NCBI RefSeq assembly: GCF_002153375.1
Contig: NZ_MTBQ01000002.1
Span: forward strand, 436,223-500,222
Length of the DNA: 64,000 nucleotides
Direction: 5' to 3'
From: Oceanobacillus rekensis
GTDB taxonomy: Bacteria > Bacillota > Bacilli > Bacillales > Amphibacillaceae
Part shown: positions 17,515 to 27,249 of the stretch, in pieces
Numbering within the stretch: the first letter of the stretch is position 1
Layout: each line of letters begins with the position of its first letter
Program-made: the position numbers and the translations under genes
The notes under the pieces: model-generated
What the model was told of the DNA's origin: nothing
Databases searched by the model: none
Seen by the model: the letters and a program-made list of their open reading frames with translations, nothing else

Positions 17515-18720
17515 ATGGGGCAACCGTATAAGTACCGTATGAAGGATTTTTATTTTTGGAAAATAACATTAAGTTTAGCTTTTGCATCCTTTTTTGTTTT
17601 TGCAAGTATGTATGTTGTACAGCCTTTATTGCCATTATTTGTAAAGGAATTTGACGTTACTGTTTCTGCATCGACACTTACTTTATCCATGACGATTGTT
17701 GGGCTGATTATTGGGCTTATTATTTTAGGATTCTTTTCAGATAGGATGGGGAGAACTTATTTTATTAAACTTTCATTAATTGGTTCTGTTATTCCTTTCT
17801 TTTTGATTCCGTTATCAGAGTCCTTTTATATCATTGTGTTCCTGCGTTTTATTCAAGGTTTTGCATTGGCGGGTTTACCGGCTGCAGCGCTTGCCTATCT
17901 GAATGAGGAAATAGATAGGGGAAGTGTTGGTTTTGCCACCGCACTATACATATCTAGTAATGCATTAGGTGGTATGGCAGGAAGAGTATTTACCGGTTAT
18001 TTAACCGACCGCTTTTCATGGGAAACAGCATTTTATGTTTTTGCGATCGTGGGAGTATTTGTTTCCATAGCAGTAATTCTATTGCTTCCAAAGTCAAGGT
18101 TCTTTGAAGCAAGCAAACTTCCGTTTAAAAAAGATATGGAAGGGATGGGCTTTCATTTAAAAAATCCAGCCATTCTGCTTACGATTGGAATAGGAGTTGT
18201 TCTGCAATTATCATTTACATCTATTTGGACATACTTGCCTTTTCATTTAGGATCTAAACCTTTTTCATTATCGATAGAAACAATTTCCTATACTTTTTTT
18301 GCTTATGGCTTGGGGGTTATTGGTGCTCCACTAGCTGGCTGGCTAGCGGGGAATCTTGGTTTAAAAAAAGTGCGCATTGCTGGAATACTCGTTATGACAC
18401 TTGGAGCATGTATCACATTCAGTCAATCAGTTGCGATTATCGTCATCGGGTTATGTGTTCTATGCCTTGGATTCTTCACTGCCCATTCACTTACAGCAGC
18501 ATCTGTAACAGAACAAGCAACACATCATAAAGGAAGTGCCTCAAGTTTATACTTAGTAGCTTATTATATTGGGGTTACGCTTGGAAGTTCGCTGGGGCCT
18601 TTATGGAACACTGCGGGATGGAATGGAATCGTATTATTAGCTGTACTATTGCCTCTCATCTATTTAACCTTTGTGGTTGGAATGCAGCAACGTATAAGTA
18701 AAAGAAACAGAAACAGCTAA
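17515..18720 (+). CDS. MFS transporter, DHA1-type efflux
   Basis: A 401-residue major facilitator protein with 12 predicted helices. GFFSDRMGRT after helix 2 is the family's loop 2-3 signature (GxxxDRxGRR). The N-terminal half, ASMYVVQPLLPLFVKEFDVT onwards, resembles the YnfM/arabinose-efflux branch. It would export a drug or metabolite by proton antiport; the substrate is unknown. AGGAAGTGGATCCAG lies ahead of the ATG. It is alone on its strand and convergent with the SLC13 carrier, sharing a terminator. Confidence 0.83.
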   Translation: MGQPYKYRMKDFYFWKITLSLAFASFFVFASMYVVQPLLPLFVKEFDVTVSASTLTLSMTIVGLIIGLIILGFFSDRMGRTYFIKLSLIGSVIPFFLIPLSESFYIIVFLRFIQGFALAGLPAAALAYLNEEIDRGSVGFATALYISSNALGGMAGRVFTGYLTDRFSWETAFYVFAIVGVFVSIAVILLLPKSRFFEASKLPFKKDMEGMGFHLKNPAILLTIGIGVVLQLSFTSIWTYLPFHLGSKPFSLSIETISYTFFAYGLGVIGAPLAGWLAGNLGLKKVRIAGILVMTLGACITFSQSVAIIVIGLCVLCLGFFTAHSLTAASVTEQATHHKGSASSLYLVAYYIGVTLGSSLGPLWNTAGWNGIVLLAVLLPLIYLTFVVGMQQRISKRNRNS

Positions 18721-18755
18721 AAGGAGCTATCTCATTGGAACCCCTTTTAGCTGTT
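18712..18755. terminator. Bidirectional terminator between MFS and SLC13 genes
   Basis: AACAGCTAAAAGG and CCTTTTAGCTGTT pair over 13 bases with an 18-base loop and overlap the MFS stop codon. Confidence 0.8.
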
Positions 18756-18758
18756 ATA

Positions 18759-20423
18759 TTATTTAAATTCTGTTGGATAACCATTAATTTCAATTCCAAG
18801 AAATAGTGGAACAAGGAAATAAACAGTCAATGCTACTAACACGACACCTGTAATGTTTAACCAGAACCCTGATTTTGCCATATCCGGAATTCTCAGATAG
18901 CCTGATCCAAAGACAACCGCATTTGGTGGGGTTGCAACTGGAAGCATAAAGGCACAGGATGCAGCTAATCCGGCGGCTGTCATCAGTACAAATGGATGCA
19001 TATCAATCGCTAAAGCCAGTGCTGCCATAATTGGATACATCATTGTAGCTGTTGCCGTATTTGATGTAATCTCTGTCAGGAAAATAACAAGCGCAGTAAC
19101 CGCAATAATAATCACAAACACATTTACACCCTGCAAGGCAGTCAGCTGATTTCCAATCCATTCTGAAAGGCCAGATGATGTAAACCCTGCAGCGATTGCA
19201 AGACCACCACCAAACAGTAAGAGAATGCCCCAAGGCAGTTTCACAGCACTTTCCCAGTTCATTAAATAATCACCTTTAATATTTTTGGAAGGAATAATAA
19301 AGAGTAATAATGCGGCCGCAATAGCAATGATAGCATCATTAATATAAGGATTTATTTGATTTAATATAAATGTACGTGAAATCCATGAGAAAGCTGCCAA
19401 TATAAATATGACAAATACCATTTTTTCTTCATAGGAAGCTTTTCCAAGTTTCTGCTTTTCCTCATCGATAATTTTTCTTCCACCAGGTAATGATTTTAAC
19501 TTAAGTGGAAAAGCCATCTTTGTTAGATAAACCCACGCTAGGATAATGAATGCCCATGCGAAAGGAACCCCAAATAGCATCCATCTGGCAAATGAAATTT
19601 CCACACCATACAATTCATTTACAGTGCCTGCAAGAATTACGTTCGGTGGAGTTCCGATTAACGTTGCCATCCCTCCGAGGGAAGCAGAATAAGCAATACC
19701 GAGCATCAATGATTTCCCGAATGCAAAATTCTCTTTGGACGTATCTATCTGAGAATCATTTTTTAACGCATCGGAAACTTGATAAATAATGGCCAATCCA
19801 ATTGGAACCATCATCATTGCTGTTGCCGTATTGGAAATCCACATAGATAAAAATCCGGTTGCAACCATAAATCCGAGAACAATTCGATCTGTATTTGTAC
19901 CCATTACCGAGATAATACTGATGGCTATTCTTCTATGTAAATTCCATCTTTCCATTGCCAATGCTAGAATAAAGCCTCCCATAAATAGGAAAATAGTGTC
20001 ACTACCATATGCAGAAGTAGTTGCACCGATGTCCATTCCGTTTGTCATCGGAAATAGAATAATTGGCAGTAAAGCAGTGGCTGGGATGGGAATTGCCTCC
20101 GTCATCCACCATACAGCCATCCAGATTGTCGTTGCCAGAACGGCCACCCCTTCATCTGATAATCCTTCTGGGGATATAAAGAATAAGGTAATGAAAAATA
20201 GTAATGGTCCTAAAATCAATCCGGTAAGCTGTATTGGTTTATAAGGTCGTTTATTACTACTGCCATTTCCGCCTTCATCATTCTTTCCATTTAATTTGGA
20301 ATCATGATCTGCTTTATTCTCTCTTTTTTTCTCCATTGTTTCAGTTGATTCTACGAAAAAACGGAACATATCCTTTACTTGATCATGTTTTACCCATAAC
20401 CAATTCCATGTTGCAGAAATCAT
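18759..20423 (-). CDS. sdcS: Sodium:dicarboxylate symporter, DASS/SLC13 family (SdcS-like)
   Basis: A 554-residue sodium-coupled carrier for C4-dicarboxylates or sulfate-like anions. Two SNTATA motifs (WISNTATAMMMVP and TSNTATATMMYPI) are the paired sodium-binding hairpin tips of this family. An unusual charged N-terminal extension of about 80 residues precedes the first helix. The ATG at 20421-20423 has AAAGGGGGGCTTTAT just upstream, so it is preferred over the in-frame ATG eight codons earlier. The gene is monocistronic. Dicarboxylates such as succinate or malate are the likely substrates. Confidence 0.87.
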   Translation of the reverse strand: MISATWNWLWVKHDQVKDMFRFFVESTETMEKKRENKADHDSKLNGKNDEGGNGSSNKRPYKPIQLTGLILGPLLFFITLFFISPEGLSDEGVAVLATTIWMAVWWMTEAIPIPATALLPIILFPMTNGMDIGATTSAYGSDTIFLFMGGFILALAMERWNLHRRIAISIISVMGTNTDRIVLGFMVATGFLSMWISNTATAMMMVPIGLAIIYQVSDALKNDSQIDTSKENFAFGKSLMLGIAYSASLGGMATLIGTPPNVILAGTVNELYGVEISFARWMLFGVPFAWAFIILAWVYLTKMAFPLKLKSLPGGRKIIDEEKQKLGKASYEEKMVFVIFILAAFSWISRTFILNQINPYINDAIIAIAAALLLFIIPSKNIKGDYLMNWESAVKLPWGILLLFGGGLAIAAGFTSSGLSEWIGNQLTALQGVNVFVIIIAVTALVIFLTEITSNTATATMMYPIMAALALAIDMHPFVLMTAAGLAASCAFMLPVATPPNAVVFGSGYLRIPDMAKSGFWLNITGVVLVALTVYFLVPLFLGIEINGYPTEFK

Positions 20424-20757
20424 ATAAAGCCCCCCTTTGAGATTCAAGTAAATTATACAATTATTCTAGGAATCTAACAAGATAATTGTATTCGTTTTCA
20501 TTTGATATACTTATATATTGTATATCCGTGTTCGTTAGGATAACTGAGATTTTTAGTGTGAAAATAGTGAATATAAAACGATACTAGCGAGAACATTTAT
20601 TGCAATGGCGGGAATTGTTGACCTGATAGTGGTAGACTTGCCTATCCCGTGGTATATATACAAAAAATAGGAGAAAAATGGTTTTCTTATCGTTTTGGCT
20701 CAACCTCTGGTAAAATAGGTTACAGATATAGAATTACATCTTGATTTTCATTTTGAA

Positions 20758-21006
20758 TTGGAATATTTACTGTTGAGATTCTTGTCTGGCCTGCAATCTC
20801 AATACTTGCAAACAAACTCGCTCCAAAGTGGCGCAAAGGTTTTTTTTCAAGGCATTGTGGATAGTATAGCCTCTGTTGGTAGAATAATTGGGCTGTTGTT
20901 GATGGTTTTACCGTTGATTTTTATAATTTTGACTTACTATTTATTTTTTCGGTTTGCCATACTGCTGATCCCTTTTGTTAGGACAGATTTCATGATTAAC
21001 TATTAA
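20758..21006 (+). CDS. Doubtful small hydrophobic ORF
   Basis: An 82-residue frame starting at TTG with no ribosome-binding site. The second half, GRIIGLLLMVLPLIFIILTY, could be one or two membrane helices. I do not recognise it. It lies in the 617-base gap between the SLC13 and HAD genes and may be a chance frame or a gene remnant. The rest of that gap, 20424-20757, shows no supported feature. Confidence 0.25.
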   Translation: MEYLLLRFLSGLQSQYLQTNSLQSGAKVFFQGIVDSIASVGRIIGLLLMVLPLIFIILTYYLFFRFAILLIPFVRTDFMINY

Positions 21007-21040
21007 ATAAAAAAACAATTGTAGAAAAGGGAGTATTTTG

Positions 21041-21784
21041 ATGACAGAACAAAAACATGACATAAAGCTTATTGCACTGGATATGGATGGGACGTTACTA
21101 TCAAGTGACCACAAAATATCAGAACGTACGGAAAAAGTAATTAAAGATGCGCAAAATCAAGGAACTCATGTTGTTCTTAGCACAGGACGAGGATTTCATA
21201 ATTGTTATCCATATGCTGAACAATTGAAATTGCAATCCTACCTGATTACTGCCAATGGGGGCCAGATTTGGACAGTAGAAAAAGAACTGCTTGACCAACA
21301 TTTATTGGAAACTGCGCTCATTGAGAAGTTGTATAATATTGGTACCCAGGTTGGCGTTAATATGTGGATGATTTCCACGAGTGGCGTTTTCCGCGGGGAA
21401 GCACCGAAGAATTTTTATGATTATGAATGGCTGAAATTTGGCTGTGAATCACAGGATAAGCAAAAGTTAGATATTATGATCCAGGAGCTTTCCCATTATG
21501 AGGGACTTGAATTGACAAACTCACTTCCTACAAATATCGAAGCAAATCCTAAAGGTGTCAGCAAGGCTAGAGCCCTGAATTTTCTTTGTGACAAGATAGG
21601 GATAACGATGAAGGAAGTTATGGCAGTTGGCGATAGCCTTAATGATATTAAGATGATTCAAGAAGCTGGAATAGGCGTGGCAATGGGCAATGCCCAGGTA
21701 GCAATTAAAAAAGTTGCAAACTTCACAACGGACACTAATAATGAAGACGGCGTCGCTAAAGCAATCGAAAAATATGTTCTATAA
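21041..21784 (+). CDS. HAD-IIB (Cof-type) phosphatase
   Basis: A 247-residue haloacid dehalogenase-superfamily hydrolase. LIALDMDGTLL holds the nucleophile and acid/base aspartates. STGR follows in motif II. KGVSKARAL and VMAVGDSLNDIKMI give motifs III and IV. The cap between motifs II and III is somewhat shorter than in YxeH-like relatives of about 270 residues. It probably dephosphorylates sugar phosphates or similar metabolites; the substrate is unknown. AAAAGGGAG lies upstream of the ATG at 21041. It is followed by a strong terminator. Confidence 0.85.
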   Translation: MTEQKHDIKLIALDMDGTLLSSDHKISERTEKVIKDAQNQGTHVVLSTGRGFHNCYPYAEQLKLQSYLITANGGQIWTVEKELLDQHLLETALIEKLYNIGTQVGVNMWMISTSGVFRGEAPKNFYDYEWLKFGCESQDKQKLDIMIQELSHYEGLELTNSLPTNIEANPKGVSKARALNFLCDKIGITMKEVMAVGDSLNDIKMIQEAGIGVAMGNAQVAIKKVANFTTDTNNEDGVAKAIEKYVL

Positions 21785-21786
21785 CA

Positions 21787-21819
21787 AACGGAGGAGTGCC
21801 TGTCACTCTCCGTTTTTTT
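21787..21819 (+). terminator. Terminator with the GTGCCTGTCACTC motif
   Basis: AACGGA pairs with TCCGTT and GAGTG with CACTC around a CCTGT loop, with one bulged G. A run of seven T follows. Confidence 0.9.
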
Positions 21820-21895
21820 ATAGAATTCTGTCGAGGGGTACGCAGGTCTCAAACGGCCAAATTAAACCTGCTGTCCTCGGATTTATAACTATCAA

Positions 21896-22918
21896 TTAAA
21901 TTCCTGCTATCCAATACATCAACACAGAAACAGCAACCGAAGCAATGAGCATGGCCAATAGTGGACGCATTGCTTTATTTTTAACTTCCTTCAGATCCAC
22001 ATTCAATCCGAGTCCAACCATTGCCGAAGTAAGGATGAATGTGGTAACGACGCTAATAGAATCCATCACTCCATTTGATACTGGGATAATATCCCCCAAT
22101 ACATAACTACCAAATAGACTCATTGCAATGAATCCGAGCAAAAACATTGGGAATTTAACTTTTGCATCATCTGTCTCACCATCCGTTGATTTACGGTTTT
22201 TCATCCATAAAATCAATACAAAGCATACTGGTACAAGTAGGAAAACACGTGCAAGCTTAGCGAGTAATGCCATGGCGAGTGCTTCTTCACCAGCAGGTTC
22301 TGCAGCAAGGGCAACATGTGCTAATTCATGTAAGGCGAGTCCCGACCAAATGCCGTATTGTACATCTGAAATAGGCAGTAGTGGTAGCAGCAAGGCGTAA
22401 ATAATTGAAAATACAGTGCCTACCAATGCGATGATTCCAACACTAATTGCTGTATCTTCGTCTTTTGCCTTTACAATTGGTGCCACAGCAGCAATTGCCG
22501 CCGCACCACAGATTCCTGTACCAATACCGAGCAACAAAGCAATTTGAGAATTACCCTTAAATAGTTTTGCTAAGTAGAGTGTCACCAAAATAGCAAATAC
22601 AATTGTTATCGCAGCTTTGACTAATAGAATTATGCCATCCTCAAAAATCACATCAATATTTAACTTCAAACCATATAAAATAATAGCAAATCGTAATAAA
22701 TATTTAGATGAAAATTGAATACCGTGACGAAAATATGCAGGATAACCAAATAATTGTCGATATCCAATCGCTATTAGAATTGCACATGCAAGTGGCCCAA
22801 CGCGATCAAAACCTGGAATAAATGAAAGCAAATATCCAAGCAGCGCAAAAATAAATGTAAACGCAATACCTAATAATAGCTTTTTCAAGTGTGCAGCATC
22901 ATTGATGAACGTACCCAT
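21896..22918 (-). CDS. yeiH: YeiH family membrane protein (putative sulfate exporter, UPF0324)
   Basis: A 340-residue membrane protein with about 10 helices. GPLACAILIAIGYRQLF, LLLGIGTGICGAAAIAAVAP and GLALHELAHVALA are conserved in this family. Members are called putative sulfate exporters, but direct transport evidence is scarce. The gene is divergent from a LysR regulator that probably controls it, a common arrangement for yeiH. The start at 22918 has AGAAAAGAGGTAAAGTTC upstream. A sulfur or anion-stress role is inferred from the CysL-like regulator. Confidence 0.85.
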   Translation of the reverse strand: MGTFINDAAHLKKLLLGIAFTFIFALLGYLLSFIPGFDRVGPLACAILIAIGYRQLFGYPAYFRHGIQFSSKYLLRFAIILYGLKLNIDVIFEDGIILLVKAAITIVFAILVTLYLAKLFKGNSQIALLLGIGTGICGAAAIAAVAPIVKAKDEDTAISVGIIALVGTVFSIIYALLLPLLPISDVQYGIWSGLALHELAHVALAAEPAGEEALAMALLAKLARVFLLVPVCFVLILWMKNRKSTDGETDDAKVKFPMFLLGFIAMSLFGSYVLGDIIPVSNGVMDSISVVTTFILTSAMVGLGLNVDLKEVKNKAMRPLLAMLIASVAVSVLMYWIAGI

Positions 22919-22990
22919 GAACTTTACCTCTTTTCTACTTCTCCTAGTATAATTTTTTTACTTGCATAAGGAAAATAAATTATTATAATT

Positions 22991-23014
22991 ACTATGATAA
23001 GCTAAACTTATAGT
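22991..23014. promoter_or_regulatory. Candidate LysR operator between yeiH and its regulator
   Basis: ACTATGATAAGCTAAACTTATAGT is an interrupted palindrome containing a T-N11-A type core, as expected for a LysR box. It lies in the divergent promoter region. Confidence 0.45.
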
Positions 23015-23080
23015 AAAAACATTTCATGATATATTCTACAAAATTCGGGGAGTGACAGACAAACGAAATGGAGGGGTAGT

Positions 23081-23959
23081 GTGGATCAGCATTTGATTGT
23101 TTTTAGGGAAGTGGCTGAGCGTAAAAACTTTTCTCGTGCGGCTGAGGCTTTACATATGTCTCAGCCTGCAGTCAGTCAATATATCGCATCCTTGGAAAAG
23201 GAGCTTGGTGTTCGACTATTGGAGAGAAGTAATAAATTTGTGGAGTTGAATAAAGCAGGAAAGATTGTCTATCAGTATACACAGCAAATTTTACGTAGTT
23301 ATGATCAAATGCAGACACTCGTATTCGATTTAAAAAATGAACCAAGTGGAGAACTGAAAATTGGTGCGAGCTATACGATTGGAGAATATGTACTTCCAAA
23401 GCTTCTAGCAAGATTACAGGAAGAATACCCTAATATTGTGCCCGAAGTATCTATTGGAAATACAGATGAAGTCGGTTTACAACTGCTGCATCATGATATA
23501 GATATAGGTCTCATTGAAGGAAATTACACACATCCACAATTCTCTTCCCTGCAATTTGACGTGGACAAAATGTATATAATCGTAGCGAATCGACCATCCT
23601 TAATGATAGAAGAACAAATATCCATAAAAGATTTGGAAAACGAAACCTGGATTATTCGAGAATCAGGTTCAGGGACACGCAGGGTACAGGAGGATTTCTT
23701 CAGAAAGCACCATCTTAAGCCAAAACGAACTTTAACATTTGGTAGCACACAGACAATTAAAGAAGGCGTTGAGGCGGGTTTAGGCATTAGCCTGCTTTCC
23801 GATTTAACTTTTGCAAAGGAAATTCAATTGAATAAGATTCAGAAGCTTATTGTTGAAGGTACACCAATTAATCGGAAGTTCTCCATTATAAAAAATCATC
23901 ATGAGTTTCAATCAAAGGCATTGCAAGTATTTGAAGAGCTTGTTAAGCAAATAATTTAA
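23081..23959 (+). CDS. LysR family transcriptional regulator (CysL/YeiE-like)
   Basis: A 292-residue LysR regulator. The N-terminal winged helix is clear: AERKNFSRAAEALHMSQPAV (about residues 11-30) followed by SLEKELGVRLLER. The C-terminal half is the periplasmic-binding-protein-like effector domain. The GTG start follows GGAGGGGTAGT. It is divergent from yeiH and resembles the CysL (YwfK) branch, which senses sulfur or nitrogen status. It probably activates yeiH and represses itself. Confidence 0.85.
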   Translation: MDQHLIVFREVAERKNFSRAAEALHMSQPAVSQYIASLEKELGVRLLERSNKFVELNKAGKIVYQYTQQILRSYDQMQTLVFDLKNEPSGELKIGASYTIGEYVLPKLLARLQEEYPNIVPEVSIGNTDEVGLQLLHHDIDIGLIEGNYTHPQFSSLQFDVDKMYIIVANRPSLMIEEQISIKDLENETWIIRESGSGTRRVQEDFFRKHHLKPKRTLTFGSTQTIKEGVEAGLGISLLSDLTFAKEIQLNKIQKLIVEGTPINRKFSIIKNHHEFQSKALQVFEELVKQII

Positions 23960-24037
23960 GCAGGTTCCTTAGGATGCCCTTACATTGTTGCTCGAAAAGG
24001 AGTATAATGGAAGAGTAGAATGAAAGGGGATGCTATT

Positions 24038-24220
24038 ATGTCATTTTCTAGAGGACCAAAAGAACCGGTTCCACAGGTGGAAACGAATGTATGGTCATGC
24101 ACAAGTGACGATTGTCAGGGCTGGATGAGAGAAACTTTCAGCTTTAATGAGGAGCCAGCGTGCCCACTTTGCAAATCGAGGATGGAACGTGAAGTTCGTG
24201 TTATTCCAGAGATGAAATAG
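24038..24220 (+). CDS. ydjO: YdjO family cold-inducible zinc-ribbon protein
   Basis: A 60-residue protein with two cysteine pairs, WSCTSDDCQGW and ACPLCKSRM, forming a zinc ribbon. The pattern CxxxxC..W then CPLC matches B. subtilis YdjO, annotated as cold-inducible with unknown function. The start is the ATG at 24038, preceded by GAAAGGGGATG; an in-frame ATG at 24020 is less likely. It is monocistronic with a strong terminator about 60 bases downstream. Confidence 0.8.
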   Translation: MSFSRGPKEPVPQVETNVWSCTSDDCQGWMRETFSFNEEPACPLCKSRMEREVRVIPEMK

Positions 24221-24282
24221 AAAATAGTGTCTCAGAAGAAGCTGAAGTTATCATAACATAGTATCTATAGTTATTAGTTAAG

Positions 24283-24306
24283 AACGTTGGATTTCCAACG
24301 TTTTTT
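24283..24306 (+). terminator. Terminator of ydjO
   Basis: AACGTTGG and CCAACGTT with a four-base loop, then a T-run. The following 24307-24597 is AT-rich and holds only the presumed promoter of the IDEAL-domain gene. Confidence 0.9.
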
Positions 24307-24597
24307 CTTTAACTTCAGTTTGAGTTATGATAATCCCTAATTCATTTTTTAAAAGTTTTTTTACTTAATTATTGGAATAGTTACACACTTCATGTTATAT
24401 TATAGAAAAAGGGGGTACAATAAGTTAAATATCAATTATTTGTAATCGCTTACAACTTGTGTGGGTTTTCTTGATAACTTACGATTAGGGAAGTGCTTGG
24501 ATAATTTTCTTCTTGTATTTCATTCAAAATTCATGTAAGATAAATTAACAGAATATTTAGATTGGTAATGCGAATTATAAATTAGGAGGTGGAATCG

Positions 24598-25041
24598 ATG
24601 GTAACTGTCAAGATGCTTAAACCGTATTACGTTAAAACAGAAGAAAAGTATGTTCGAATCATTTTGGCGTATCAGTATTTTTCGGTCATGATCAATAAGA
24701 AAGTCTATCAATTCATTCCTGTTGAGGCCAATGAAATACGGATTAATCGAAAAACAAAGAGGGTAGAGAATACAGATGCGATCTTTGCTTTTCAAAATGG
24801 TAAAGATGTTGTAAATGTCCCGATGGCTAAACTCATCTCCATCCCTGATTTTCTCAAGCAATTGCATTCGATTGCTGAATCGTATTACCACAATGAGTCT
24901 ACTATAAGTAAGACAGACCAAGAGAAAGCTACCCATCTTTTTATTCATGAGCTGGAAAGAGATAATATTAAAAGACTCATTGACATGGCACTCGACGCTC
25001 GTGATGAGAACGCTTTCAAGGAATTGGTGGAATTATTATAA
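24598..25041 (+). CDS. IDEAL-domain protein
   Basis: A 147-residue protein. The last 40 residues (HLFIHELERDNIKRLIDMAL then RDENAFKELVELL) form an IDEAL domain, a short helical motif found in Bacilli at the C-terminus of YpiB and other small proteins, with no known reaction. The first 100 residues are a beta-rich region containing YVRIILAYQYFSVMINKKVY that I cannot name. The ATG at 24598 follows TTAGGAGGTGGAATCG; the GTG nine bases earlier overlaps the binding site itself. A terminator follows directly. Confidence 0.72.
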   Translation: MVTVKMLKPYYVKTEEKYVRIILAYQYFSVMINKKVYQFIPVEANEIRINRKTKRVENTDAIFAFQNGKDVVNVPMAKLISIPDFLKQLHSIAESYYHNESTISKTDQEKATHLFIHELERDNIKRLIDMALDARDENAFKELVELL

Positions 25042-25044
25042 TTA

Positions 25045-25081
25045 AAAAATCTACTCCGCAACGAAGGGAGTAGATTTTTTT
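25045..25081. terminator. Bidirectional terminator between IDEAL gene and pbpC
   Basis: AAAAATCTACTCC and GGAGTAGATTTTT pair over 13 bases with A and T runs on both sides, between convergent genes. Confidence 0.88.
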
Positions 25082-25091
25082 GATCCTAAAC

Positions 25092-27110
25092 CTATTTAAT
25101 CTGTGATAAGACGTCAGTCACTTTTTGAATTGCAATTCCACCTTCTTTCGTATGTGTTTCTTCAACCATCATCGCTATAAGGATATTCGGATCATCTGTC
25201 GGATACCCAACAAACCAACCGTTCTCCGCGCCGGATTCTTTATCGGAAAGCTTTAACTCGGCAGTACCGGTTTTACCTGAAATTGGGAAGTCTGCATCTT
25301 GAGCTTTTTTCGCTGTACCTTCTGTTACGACTTTTCTTAGGATATCTTGAATGGCTGTTGCTTGATCAGGTGTAATTAATCCATCTTGCCAAACTTGAGC
25401 TGTTTCTTCACTTGTCAAGAACGTTGGTTTTATCAAATTTCCGTTATTCAAAAATGGCGTGTACGTTACTGCCAAATGAAATGCACTCATTTCCAATTCA
25501 CCTTGGCCGTAGCTTGCGTTTGCAAGTAAGACCTCATCATTTAAATCACCATCTGAAGAAATGGTTGACATCGTGATTGGGTATTCAAATGGAAGTTCCT
25601 CCCCAAATCCGAAATCTTTTAGCCCACTGACATAGGCATCCGCGCCCATTTCAACTGCTTTTCTTGCAAAAAAGATATTATCAGAACGTACTAATGCATC
25701 TTCCAAGTCTACAGGCCCATTAGAAGTAGATACCCTTGTAACTTCATAATCACCCCAGCCTTCACCATTACTCCATGTTAACCCATTAATTTCTATTCCC
25801 TCACCAAGTTTGATACTTTCGTTTTTTAATCCAATCGCACCAGTGACCGGTTTAATGACCGACCCTGGAGCATATGTGGCAGCAAACCGATTAATTAGTG
25901 GCTTTTGTTCGTCATTTTCAAGTCGTTCCCATAAATCTCCAGATGTTCCATATAAAATTTCATTTGGATCAAATGCAGGGCTGCTAACAAGTGCTAACGT
26001 TTCACCGGTTAGCGGATTAATCGCTGCAGCTGTTCCAGCATCTTCTCCGTATGATTGGAATAACTTTTCCTGTATATTGACATCGATTGTTACGCTTACT
26101 GTTTCACCATCTTGGACAGGTGTTTCAGCTAGTATAATTTCTTCCTGTCCTTCTTTATTAATCGTGACTTTAACTCCTTTTTTCCCTTTAAGCTGCTCTT
26201 CATAAAGTGCCTCAAGACCGCGCGAACCAATTTTATCATTTGCACTATATTGTCCAGGATCTAGATCTTCTAGATCATCCGCTGTGATATCGCGAATATA
26301 TCCAACGAGATGTCCCGTTGCTTCATGGGCAGGGTATACACGACCGGTTGTTTCTCGGCGCTGGACGCCATCTATTGCCATTAACTGGGGGAGAAGTTCC
26401 TCATCAGAAGGGAGTACGCTTTTTAGCGGCACAAATAAATTATCTTCTACCCAACCGGCATTAAGTGCTGTATCAACTGCATCTGGACTCATGCCGAGCA
26501 AATTCGCTATTCGATCTTTTGACTGTTCTGCATTGGTTCCAAGCTCACCAGGAATAACACCGATTTCATAAACCGTATCATTGATGGCTAAAGGTATTTG
26601 GTTGCGGTCGAGAATCTCCCCACGCTTCGGGTTGATTGTTTCAATAGCAATATCCCCGCCGTCTTTTAATGGTGGGAAAATAAATCCAGGATTCCAACTG
26701 ACATACCAATTCAATTCCTCTTCTTCGCTATCTTCTCCCTCCTGGATAAGAGTCGCTTCATAATCAAATGTAATCGGCCCGGCCACTGTTTCCATGTTTA
26801 CTGTAAAAGGGATCGTGGCCTTTCCTTCTTCCATCGCCAATTCAAGCTTCTCTTTGTTTAATTCTTCAACGTCTATCTGCAAATCAGTAACGTTTAAGTC
26901 CTGATAAATTTTTCCGGTTCGTAATGTGGACGCATCTTCTGGATACGTTTCTGTTGCTGTCGTGGAAAACATCCCAAACATTTCTTCAAACTCCTGTTCA
27001 CTCCATAACTTTACATAGTCATTAAACCGCTCATTCGGTGTAACCTGATCATCATTCGAACATGCAGTAAGAATAAGTGGAATAATAAGTAATAATAATA
27101 GTCGCTTCAT
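25092..27110 (-). CDS. pbpC: Penicillin-binding protein 3-like transpeptidase (lipoprotein)
   Basis: A 672-residue class B PBP. It begins with a lipoprotein signal, MKRLLLLLIIPLILTACSND, with the lipobox cysteine in LTAC. An NTF2-like MecA N-domain follows, then a dimerisation domain, then the transpeptidase with SVIK (Ser417), SDN in VRSDNIFFARK, and GKTGTAELK. This architecture matches B. subtilis PbpC and staphylococcal PBP2a. It cross-links peptidoglycan on the outer membrane face. The ATG at 27110 is chosen because GGGGGTCTACTTT precedes it and it gives a proper signal peptide; the frame is open five codons further. Confidence 0.9.
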   Translation of the reverse strand: MKRLLLLLIIPLILTACSNDDQVTPNERFNDYVKLWSEQEFEEMFGMFSTTATETYPEDASTLRTGKIYQDLNVTDLQIDVEELNKEKLELAMEEGKATIPFTVNMETVAGPITFDYEATLIQEGEDSEEEELNWYVSWNPGFIFPPLKDGGDIAIETINPKRGEILDRNQIPLAINDTVYEIGVIPGELGTNAEQSKDRIANLLGMSPDAVDTALNAGWVEDNLFVPLKSVLPSDEELLPQLMAIDGVQRRETTGRVYPAHEATGHLVGYIRDITADDLEDLDPGQYSANDKIGSRGLEALYEEQLKGKKGVKVTINKEGQEEIILAETPVQDGETVSVTIDVNIQEKLFQSYGEDAGTAAAINPLTGETLALVSSPAFDPNEILYGTSGDLWERLENDEQKPLINRFAATYAPGSVIKPVTGAIGLKNESIKLGEGIEINGLTWSNGEGWGDYEVTRVSTSNGPVDLEDALVRSDNIFFARKAVEMGADAYVSGLKDFGFGEELPFEYPITMSTISSDGDLNDEVLLANASYGQGELEMSAFHLAVTYTPFLNNGNLIKPTFLTSEETAQVWQDGLITPDQATAIQDILRKVVTEGTAKKAQDADFPISGKTGTAELKLSDKESGAENGWFVGYPTDDPNILIAMMVEETHTKEGGIAIQKVTDVLSQIK

Positions 27111-27169
27111 AAAGTAGACCCCCAAAAAAAATTTCTGAATCTAGTATAACACTATCAACTTGCTGAAAT

Positions 27170-27197
27170 GGAAGCATAAGAACCGTCCCATGCTTCC
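27170..27197 (-). terminator. Hairpin between tagU and pbpC
   Basis: GGAAGCAT and ATGCTTCC are fully complementary around a 12-base loop containing ACCGTCCC. It lies downstream of the minus-strand tagU gene. No T-run follows, so termination is uncertain. Confidence 0.5.
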
Positions 27198-27249
27198 AAA
27201 TAAACGAAAAGCCACGCTGTTTTAGTAATACACAGGTGACTTGTTGCTT

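Noticed and set aside
21896..22918. Frameshift or truncation in yeiH
   Set aside because: Length and conserved segments are intact from start to stop.
23046..23080. Riboswitch ahead of lysR
   Set aside because: Only a half-copy of the GTGACAG motif is present and the leader is too short for a known aptamer.
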